A stretch of DNA of 63,907 nt from Gamarada debralockiae (lineage: Eukaryota > Ascomycota > Leotiomycetes > Helotiales > Hyphodiscaceae): NCBI GenBank assembly GCA_002803225.1, contig NXFV01001707.1, positions 1 to 63,907 of the forward strand. Reading direction: 5' to 3'. The notes under the pieces are model-generated. The model saw nothing but the letters and a program-made list of their open reading frames with translations, was not told the DNA's origin and did not search any database. The position numbers and the translations under genes are program-made. Within the stretch, counting starts at the first letter, position 1; the number at the start of each line of letters is the position of its first letter. Shown in pieces: positions 56,490 to 63,907 of this stretch.

Positions 56490-57399
56490 CTTGCTCAAAA
56501 TGATATGATGGCGATTCGTGTACTGGCCAGAAAATGCTTCAAATATCAAGAACGACAGTGGAGGTAAGCAAAGAGATAATCGTGAGATGATACACCACCA
56601 CTTTTTGGGAACTAGTCAACCACAAGCGAGGCACTCCAATTTAACCAGTGCAAATTAGTGATATCTGTGATTATTCGGTGATCAGGCAATAGAAACACTA
56701 TTGGGGGGAGGTGCAGTAAGGATTTTTCACTGATATTTCCTTGCTGATTAATATAAGTAGTCCCAATCCCATGTATCAAATCAACCCCTTGAAATCTACT
56801 CTACACGACGTTATAATCTCTCCGCTCTAATCTAATTAAGAGGTCTCCAACCCCATTAAAATCTTCTCTAAGATGTGACTGTAACAGAAATCGACTTTAT
56901 AATTAATATAGATATCAACCATGTGCTCCTCTGTGTCTTTGCCCTGTATAACTAGCTCGAATTCACAGATTGTCGTATCAGACGATCAATTGAGGTAAAA
57001 TCATAAATATATTGATATCTAAGGAGGTCAAAATCGCCAGAACCCTTGATACAGCAAATGAAAGCTAAGCCTGAAAGGGAATGCTGACGCACCACAAAGT
57101 AGATCTCATCTGAAACAGGTCTGGCCCTCCTGTTTAATGTAGATATCAATGGGTCTCTAAAGATCTTTCCAGGCCCTCTGCATACTCAAAGACTATGATC
57201 GCCTTCCTAAGTGTTAAAACCACCGACTTAACTGCCTATTTGTGAACATCTTGTTTAGCTTTGTCAGCGGCCTTAATTGCCTCACACATGCCTTCTCTTG
57301 CTCCTTTGCCTTGGGCTCCGGTAGCCTTCTTAATCTCGTATTCTTCGCTCGAATCGCTCGTACTTCTGCAACATTAACAACATACTTTTAGCGTCTTAT
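56490..57399. other. AT-rich region, start of transposon graveyard
   Basis: Composition shifts to AT-rich, with no supported gene. Short inverted words (TGATATC/GATATTT near 56655 and 56735) are present. The change fits DNA decayed by repeat-induced mutation. Confidence 0.5.
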
Positions 57400-57875
57400 A
57401 ACTATTCTTCAGTACCTCGTTATTAATTCTAATCTTGTACATCTCCAACGCAAATAATCCCGTGCTTTTCAATATACTATCCACCCCTAGTATTAAATAA
57501 ATGCTTCTCTGCTGCCTTTCTCTTACGATCAACCTCATTTTTCTCAATCAATTTCACCTCTGCTATCTTGCCTCTTGTGAACTCATCGTACGATTAAAGG
57601 GTGATTTAGTAGGAAGAATAAGAGGGAAGATTTCATTAGTATAGACAGAGATTCGCTGATCAAGGTACGTTTGACGGGCTTCGCTCGTCTGAGTTATAGG
57701 AGGATTTTAAAAGGGTTTCAGAGGTAGTGTGACGGCGGGATCGATGCAAAGGTCTGAAGCGCGGAGTTCAAAGATCACGGTATATTGGAAAATACTAAGC
57801 TAGGGAAGAAAGGAGAGAATGTGAGGATCCGATGACCCTTTGTACCCTTCGGCCAGCCCTAGCGTCGTTTCATAT

Positions 57876-57915
57876 GGCCCTGCCCAATTGGCCCTGCCCA
57901 ATTGGCCCTGCCCAA
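57876..57915 (+). repeat. 14-bp tandem repeat, about 2.9 copies
   Basis: GGCCCTGCCCAATT repeated at 57876, 57890 and (incomplete) 57904. It is GC-rich in an AT-rich setting and lies inside the transposase relic. Confidence 0.85.
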
Positions 57916-58301
57916 ACCGTCACAGGTAGAGTAACAGGTCAGGGAGGTTCTAAAGAAATTAGAAGCTAAGGAGTAGTTGTAAGTCTAGCACAAACTATTG
58001 ACGTAGTAGCAGATTCAGAAGAGTCGCGCCGTTAATAAGGGCAAGCAAAGCTTGTGCTGCAGCTTCGTGAGAAGCTGAAGTTCTTTCAAACTTCTCCGGT
58101 TTCTCCAAAGCAACAGAAGGATCGTACAGGAACAAGCCAGTCTATTTACATCCGCTATATATCATTATTGGTTTTATTGTTATGTCATAGATGTCTTAGA
58201 ACGCAGCCAAGTAACCAGTCTTATCAGATGAACAGTCTCCGAATTTAATCGAGTTCCAGAGCTCGTTCTAATAGTGTTGCTTTATAGCATAGAAGACGCC
58301 A

Positions 58302-58559
58302 TGTTGGAATGAGTAATCAGTGACTCTGGTTCTAGGCAGATAATCAAGTGTTTCTGGTTATCAGTCATGCCTGCTGAGTCACATGGTGTCACAGGATCAC
58401 TTGATTAGTGTAACGTGTTCTATGAGTAATAGGGTAATTTCGGCCTATAAGTACAGACTTCTGTACTTGGTTTGTTCAGTAGTATCTCCAGTATCTTTAC
58501 AACCTTAATAATCCAATCACATTCTCCTTGCTTCTCGTCTGTGATGTGACTATATCGCA
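58302..58559. mobile_element. Solo LTR nested in the transposase relic
   Basis: 258-bp element starting TGTTGGAATG and ending ATATCGCA, flanked by direct repeats AGACGCCA (58294-58301 and 58560-58567). Removing it with one flank rejoins the DDE transposase reading order (..NIGVF + AIKQHY..). The interior has AATAGGGTAATTTCGGCC, TATAAGTA-type and CAGTATCTTTACAACC segments typical of copia-like LTRs. The 8-bp match is longer than a usual 5-bp duplication, so part of it may be chance. Confidence 0.65.
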
Positions 58560-59291
58560 AGACGCCAATATTAAGGAGTTATAGCAGATAGGTCAAGTAA
58601 GGTGGGAGTAAGAAGAAGATAATTCTATTCGGCCAGCAATTAGAGTGATCAGAGACATAAGAACCATGGTCATCCATTATCAACACACGCAATCTCCCAC
58701 CCGCAAGCTCCTTGGTCTAGTAATCAAATCTCTCGACAAGCCATTGATACATACAAACGTCATTAGTAAAACTAGTAGATATTGTTCCCAAAACTATGTT
58801 ATGCTCAAGCTTGTTTCTGATATACTTGTCTATAGTAATCTCACCTTTTATAATCAGCTAGGTTAAATTGATTTCATAGTCATAGAGGTACATTCGAGCA
58901 CAGTTATCGAGTCTCTATTGTAAGGATCTACGAGATAGACTGCTTTAATATCTGTAGGAAAGATCACGACACAACCTCTCAAGTACCCAATTTGAAATCT
59001 AATCTCATCGAAGTTCTAAATATCACGTTACTCATTCCTAAACTCCTCGAACGTGCTCTTCAAGTCGTCGAACTATTGCTGAATCTCATCGGTTTCGTGA
59101 GTTGCTTTACGCTCAGCTACAAGAGTCTTTACCCCTGTACGAGGTGTTCCCTACGAAACCTTTAGGAGCACTTGTGCTGTCTAGAGAGCCAACCTTGAGA
59201 CCGACAGTGGAGCAGTGATTGTGACCGCAGAACAGAGGCCAACTACCACGACAAGCGCACAGAATCACCCTTTAATGAAAATGGCTCCTTG

Positions 59292-59814
59292 TGTCAGGAG
59301 CAAGACTGCGACTGAAGTCGTCCAGTGGAACTATGGCCTAGCACGCTAGTCGGACGGAGCCCTCCAGGGTAGCGGTGGAGAGTTTTTAACTCGATTTTCG
59401 AAACCAAAACACACACACACGATGGCTGACATAGAGTACATACAAATTACCTGTCTAGTTTCGCGGCATGAACACACGAAAAATACGTATCTATTCCTGA
59501 TATAACACATATACTGACTATATATGTAGATGAAGGTCAGGTCTGGAGGAAAGTCGCACCTGTGGGAAGGCTGTGTAAGGGCAGAGGGAAGGTTATATAA
59601 GTGTAGGAGGTCGTGAGGGTATAAAGGACGGGTAGGGAATCAAGGGAAGCTGGAGCATTACCTTAGTTATGTATTAAGTCAAGTAAGATCCTGTTCTTGC
59701 TTGCCTCCAGTGTCTGTGTAGGAATTAAGGGATACCTGGGACTAGCGGTAGGAGACCCCTGGGATTTCGGTCTGTCTAGGAGTCACTCGAGTCAGTCTGT
59801 TTAGGCATCTCACA
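59292..59814 (+). mobile_element. Possible LTR (TG..CA) remnant
   Basis: Starts TGTCAGGAGCAAGACTGC and ends GGCATCTCACA. It contains an AC microsatellite (59408-59419), TATATAAGTG and GGTATAAAGGA promoter-like boxes and an LTR-like GC-richer body. No flanking duplication or second copy is seen, so the call rests on composition and TG..CA ends only. Confidence 0.3.
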
Positions 59815-60196
59815 AGTCTGAAGCATATTGGAGAACACACGCTCGTTTTTGGAATACATAGTTGGGCTCTTTAGAGGGGAGTTGGACCTTTTTTTCTCTA
59901 TTCTAGCACCCAATCCTTATATACATGAGACTGCCCCTTCCCTTCGAGAAATCAGATTCGCCGCGCACTGTATGTCCATCTTCCCCGGCGGTATGCCGAT
60001 TCGATATAAGAACCATATATATTTCTTTACCCTAGCGTCCCCCAAAGACGTCAACCGTGGTGGGGTGCCTCCGCGTGTGTTTCCTGGCGCGTGCCCCTTA
60101 AGTCGATTCTTCAAGGCCTCACAATAGACTCCAAATTTCAACGCCACCTGCGTCTTGTACTCCTCAAGGAGCTCATAATGGTATTAACCGCACCGC
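59815..60196. other. Unassigned region
   Basis: Contains one open frame of about 100 codons on each strand with no recognisable domain; probably repeat-derived. No gene supported. Confidence 0.35.
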
Positions 60197-60305
60197 CCAA
60201 AATATTATAGCGAGACAAGGGTCAGAATGGCCGATTTATATCAATTTCAGTTGTTTTCTAATCTGTACCAGCCCGGAGACCCCCTGTCTCGCTACAATAT
60301 TTTGG
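60197..60305. mobile_element. 109-bp inverted-repeat element
   Basis: Left end CCAAAATATTATAGCGAGAC and right end reverse-complementary, CCAAAATATTGTAGCGAGAC when read inward, with GGG following both. About 23 bp pair with one or two mismatches. Too short to code. No clear target duplication. Confidence 0.55.
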
Positions 60306-60366
60306 ATTGAGAGGTTGTAGATGGCCTTCACGAGGAGGACCTCCTGCACAGCGTCGAATAGAGCTA

Positions 60367-60723
60367 CAGTCAAAACTGGTGAGTACGGACCAGGTCATAT
60401 CGGAATCCTTATTATATTGGCGAGAAGCTCCGGATTCGTCGAATTTTAGGTAGCTATATCGGAAAATCTTGCTATAAGCTATACCGGAATGAAAAAAGCC
60501 AGATTTTTGGTGTATTCCGATATGACTAGGTGGGTAGAGTAGGTAGAAAGCCTGAGAAATAGGGCCTCAGGCCTAGAATTTAGGTAAAAACTCTAGATTT
60601 TGGGGGCGGATTTCAGCGTTTGGCCTATAAATCCAGGCTCTACTGCCTTGGGTATATCGGAATCCTTGTTATATCGGAATAGAATCCTCTGATTTATCAT
60701 TCCGTACTCACCAGTTTTGACTG
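60367..60723. mobile_element. 357-bp MITE with perfect 23-bp TIRs and TA duplication
   Basis: Both ends read CAGTCAAAACTGGTGAGT.. inward and match perfectly over 23 bp (60367-60389 and 60701-60723). TA flanks each side (60365-60366, 60724-60725). CAGTCAAA ends and TA targets are typical of pogo/Fot1 elements. The interior has repeated ATATCGGAATCCTT-type words near both ends and no gene. Probably a non-autonomous deletion derivative. Confidence 0.85.
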
Positions 60724-61711
60724 TATTGGATGTGTAAACACAGTGCGTACGACGGTTCTTACGATGATAATACAATTTTGCAATGGTTAAATTAAGGTGA
60801 CTAGTTAAATTGAGGTGCCCCACTTGTACCTTCGTAGGTGCAGCTATACCGAATAAGTGGGTGTCTGCGATCCCACGATAATAGAGTTGGTTTTTGGATG
60901 AGATGTAACTAATATATACAAACTGAACTTAAATAGAAATTTGCTCGTCCGTTTCCCTTTCGCCAGAAGCCGCCGCACAGGTCTCCGAAGCACCTCAAAA
61001 TAGGGTAATAATCATGTTCAGCCATTTCACCGCTGCCATGAATATTGGAAGGGTTTGAATATTGATTCCAATCTTCCTGCTACGCGCTTCAATCCAACGA
61101 TTGGGAGGAGGTCAAAACGAGGCATTTTCAGCCCTAATGTGTGAGACTCCACCCCTTCTTGCCATGCATGACGAACAACACAGCAGGTTACACAAGAACC
61201 AGGCACGGGAACCAAATAGGGAGGCACTCCTAGCTGATCTGCATGCAAGCCCTGGTGGAAATCAGTAATCTGATAAATTGCTCAAGGAAGTTCAGGGTTG
61301 CCATTCGGCACCAACATGCGAATTCAACTGGGATCCTGGGCACGCGCGCTGTTGGGATCGACACGGAGCTTCAGGGTTCAACAGAATGACCAGACTAATT
61401 TAGCTTGCGATATCTGCAAAACCATCAGTGCGCAAAGGCCACTAAGCCCTGCCGCCGTAGTACAGTACTTATTAAGCCATTGCATGACAACTGAGACAAA
61501 AATTTACTTTTTTCTCTGAAATCCCCCGCGAAGTCCGCGGGCCCAACCATATAGCCGAAAACTCTACACGCCCTATGGATGTGGCGCCGGACCCCCTTGT
61601 CCTCCATGGACATACGGAGCACCAGTGGGCGCACTACGAAGGCCGGCGGCTTGAAAATCAGACCATTTTTCAAAATGACCAAGAACTCCAAAATCTCCCG
61701 CGGAGGTATTT
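60724..61711. other. Unassigned AT-rich region
   Basis: About 1 kb with short frames on both strands and no known domain. A GC-rich palindrome CCCGCGAAGTCCGCGGG lies at about 61524-61540. Confidence 0.35.
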
Positions 61712-61814
61712 GGGTTAAGTTGTGTTACACCGCCTTCGCTCTCAGGGATTACTTTGTATGGGCAGAATAATTCAGTTAGTAGCAGAAAAAATGCAGTGTA
61801 GCACAACTTACCCC
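61712..61814. mobile_element. About 100-bp inverted-repeat element
   Basis: Left GGGTTAAGTTGTGTTACACC and right end, read inward, GGGGTAAGTTGTGCTACACT. About 22 bp pair with four mismatches. No coding capacity. Confidence 0.5.
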
Positions 61815-61854
61815 GTACGTGCGCGCGACTTCATACTGTACTGACTGTGCAGTA

Positions 61855-62197
61855 CTGTATCCCCTCCCCGGTTCAATCTAATGAACTAGGGCTTTGCAAG
61901 ATCGCACCGTTTGATTGGCTTCAAGACGGTATATCAGGAGACTTTCGCGGGGTTTAAGGGGCTCTATCCAGCCACGAGCTCACGATATTCTCACGGTATT
62001 CCACCTCAGATCTACACCGTACAACCTATAGGTGTAAATAAATGTTAATGACGCCACAGGATCTGACCAATTAGATGCCAAAAGACATATCCTGACCAGC
62101 TGATTGATCAGATAGCTCGTAATTTTCACAGTATTTTACATTTATTTACCCCTGTAGATTGTAGTCCATTAGATTGAACCCCGGGCGGGGGGGATAG
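61855..62197. mobile_element. 343-bp TIR element with TA flanks (outer)
   Basis: Left end CTGTATCCCC..CCCCGG then TTCAATCTAATGAACTA; right end, read inward, CTATCCCCCC..CCCGGGG then TTCAATCTAATGGACTA. About 40 bp pair imperfectly. TA precedes and follows (61853-61854, 62198-62199). It encloses the smaller element below. Confidence 0.55.
62022..62161. mobile_element. 140-bp TIR element nested in the previous one
   Basis: Left CAACCTATAGGTGTAAATAA and right, read inward, CAATCTACAGGGGTAAATAA, then ATGT on both. About 24 bp pair with three mismatches. TA flanks both ends (62020-62021, 62162-62163). It could be a separate later insertion or the inner part of one compound palindrome. Confidence 0.5.
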
Positions 62198-62839
62198 TAT
62201 TAAATTCAATTTTTATCAGAACATGCTACTTTTAAGTTTATATAAAATTAAAGAAGCGAATACATGGTTTTTTTGGGGGGAGGGGGGCAATTTTGGAATC
62301 TATTGAATTGATTTTGCAATTATAGAAGAATTATTCTTACGACTTATAACTCTCGATTTTCAAGCCGCCAGCCTTCGTAATTCGTGAGACTAAAACTCAT
62401 TAAATTCATAAGTTGATAACAAATCGAACTGTAAATCAATTTATCTATTACTTTAAAATCTACAATGAGAAGAGTATTAGATTTTAATTTTCATTTTCAG
62501 AATTTGGATATCGCTATAAATAGCCAAAGTAAAAGAAGAGTAAAACGTTTGTGAATTTTAGTGTGAAATTAATAACTGTTTTAATACTTATTTAACTTTA
62601 CAACAGCACATGAAATTCAGATCTTTTAAAAGCTACAAATTGATCTCACTTACTTGATAATTCATAACTCGACTTTGAAGCATATTCTAATATAAAATGC
62701 TAAAGTATTATAGTATTAAAAAGGATGGCTTTCAGTGGAGTTTCCGTAAGATTAGGAAAAATAAGTACCAATATCCCACGAATTAGTGCACCCGCTGGTG
62801 TGTATCTCTGATAATAAGGAGATTGGGAGAGCTCCATAA
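62198..62839. other. AT-rich region with homopolymer tracts
   Basis: Very AT-rich with a T-run followed by a G-run near 62270-62288. Nothing coding. Confidence 0.4.
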
Positions 62840-63262
62840 TCATTCTATCAGCAACTCTCGTACTATTAACTGAAGCTGTACCACCCCCATAGATATATCG
62901 CTCCTGCTGTATGCTGTCACTATTGCCATAACCGCTGTAACCTCTGACAGTCTGTAATCGTTCCAAAGATCACATGATCTATGAGCCAGGCCAGAATCCC
63001 TTTGGCCCAAATTCCCTTGGTCTAAGTACTTTTGCATCAGTTCCCGCACTTCATTGCCAGACTTGTCCACCCGGGACATTAACAGTTGGGTGTTATTTTC
63101 AATCGCGCTGCCATCCATTGTTTCCTGGCTATAGATTAATGCGTCTTTGTAAGTGCTGAAGACAGTAAGGCACTGGAGAGCAAATTCTGCAGAGTGTGGG
63201 GCTCTGAAGATACTAGGATTCTGGAGAATAAGTTCTGAAGAGAACATGGATCTGGAGAGCAA
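62840..63262 (-). other. Hypothetical 140-codon frame
   Basis: The longest open frame at the right end. It contains FALQCLTVFSTYKDALIYSQ and a charged helical stretch (SRVDKSGNEVRELMQKYLDQ) that could be the decayed N-terminal helical domain of a fungal NLR/STAND-type protein; that is a guess from composition. The 5' part overlaps a purine-rich GGAGAGCAAAT-type repeat (63173-63325), and no downstream NACHT is found. Confidence 0.25.
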
Positions 63263-63907
63263 ATCCTGGAGAGTTGGGCTGGGAGAGACAAGGGACCTGC
63301 AAAGGGTGGAGCTCTGGAGAGAGCATGTTCTATCTTTCTAGTATTCTCACTTCAGTTCCCTGTTCAAAATTTCATGCTCAATCAATACAGACCCGATGTG
63401 ACGGCAGCCGACCAGGCTGCATATAAGCGGTGAGAATAGCTTTAACCACTCTGCCAACGGGCCAAAAAGGCACAAGAATAAGGTTGACATATAACATGCT
63501 AGCAGGCTCGGCAACGATTCCTGAGGTATCGATTCCTTATCTGGAATCGTATTACTAAGGATCGCTAGAATCGATAAGGAATCGATTCCTCCTTATAATT
63601 AGTCCTTTTAATTATCTCTCTTCCTTATTAGTTTTTGTAAGCTATAAACTTAAGGTATATAAATCTTTATTAAATAAACTTATATATTTAGTTTTAATAT
63701 AAAAAGAAAAGTAAAATAAAGTAATATCTTTAATTAAAATTCTATCTCGGATTCAGCTCGGATTTGGCTCGTATTCGTGAAATCGAAGCGAGCCTCACGA
63801 AAACTCCTCGAGGTCCCTATAAACCCCTTAACTTTAAATCGCCGCATCAAGACGAGTTAAATTCCAAATCCTTAGTTAGCTATATAGTTAGAAAGGTCTA
63901 TTTAAGT
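63263..63907. other. Right-end AT-rich region
   Basis: Contains a tRNA-like sequence (63390-63463, minus strand) and a 14-bp inverted repeat (63528-63587), then very AT-rich DNA. No gene. Confidence 0.4.
63528..63587. repeat. Perfect 14-bp inverted repeat
   Basis: ATCGATTCCTTATC and its reverse complement GATAAGGAATCGAT about 31 bp apart, with extra GGAATCG/AGAATCG words between. It may be the end of a decayed DNA transposon. Confidence 0.5.

Larger units (their letters stand above)
57400..59300 (-). pseudogene. Pogo/Fot1-type DDE transposase relic
   Basis: Translating the minus strand through stops gives DDE_1 transposase order: AERKATHETDEIQQ, then NFDEIRFQIG (first catalytic Asp), KAVYLVDPYNRDSITV, MYQWLVERFDY, GGRLRVLIMDDHGSYVSDH (second Asp), LLPPYLTYLL and LLNIGVF. 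After a 258-bp solo LTR the sequence resumes with AIKQHY.NELWNS and FGDCSSDKTGYLAAF. A Lys/Glu-rich C-terminal part (EFTRGKIAEVKLIEK, RKRKAAEKHLFNTRGG) ends near 57420. Many in-frame TAG/TAA codons sit at Gln and Trp positions, as expected from C-to-T mutation. Terminal repeats were not located. Confidence 0.75.

Noticed and set aside
63390..63463. A true tRNA gene
   Set aside because: No T33, weak D-stem and no TTCRA T-loop. Kept only as a tRNA-like finding.
1..63907. CRISPR array, rRNA operon, bacterial-type operons
   Set aside because: No regularly spaced repeats, rRNA sequence or polycistronic layout. The genes are spliced and eukaryotic.

Overview
The window is nuclear DNA of a filamentous ascomycete. 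Genes are split by many short introns (47-90 nt, GT..AG, CTRAC-type branch sites) and encode Pezizomycotina-type families: Zn(II)2Cys6 and NDT80 regulators, fungal L-galactonate dehydratase, ULD and HMG-box proteins, and pogo/Fot1 transposase relics. A leotiomycete (Helotiales-like) source is my inference, not shown by the sequence.

Left arm (1-19 kb): trans-3-hydroxy-L-proline dehydratase (-), a proline-rich single-pass membrane protein (+), fragments of a small membrane protein (-), a cytochrome b561-type membrane protein (-), a membrane-anchored spermidine-synthase-like protein (-), a secreted protein of unknown function (+) and L-galactonate dehydratase of D-galacturonate catabolism (+), whose promoter carries galacturonate-response-type boxes. 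A cytochrome P450 pseudogene follows. It is cut in two (18.27-19.25 and 24.4-25.1 kb) by about 5.1 kb of foreign, purine-rich, repeat-built DNA. This insert holds at least four similar promoter-like modules, each upstream of a short unrelated reading frame, plus repeated 3' modules and a small TIR element.

Centre (26.5-42 kb): a complete N-acetylglucosamine catabolic cluster. It comprises an NDT80-type regulator (RON1-like, -), a GlcNAc-kinase-type hexokinase (-), glucosamine-6-phosphate deaminase (+), GlcNAc-6-phosphate deacetylase (-) and a GH3 beta-N-acetylglucosaminidase with a C-terminal acetyltransferase-like domain (+). Together they would release GlcNAc from chitin fragments, phosphorylate it, deacetylate it and deaminate it to fructose-6-phosphate. 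Two non-metabolic genes lie inside the cluster: an HMG-box-like protein and a ULD/zinc-ribbon protein with an in-frame stop.

Right arm (42-56.5 kb): peroxisomal D-amino-acid oxidase (-), an NTF2/SnoaL-like protein (+), a decayed GH35 beta-galactosidase (+), a C2H2 plus Zn2Cys6 transcription factor with eight exons (-), an Srs2-type DNA helicase (-) and a decayed GPI-anchored fasciclin protein (-).

Right end (56.5-63.9 kb): AT-rich transposon graveyard. It contains a stop-ridden pogo/Fot1 transposase with a solo LTR nested inside it, and at least five short inverted-repeat (MITE-like) elements, two of them nested. I see no intact host gene there. No rRNA gene, CRISPR array or convincing tRNA was found.
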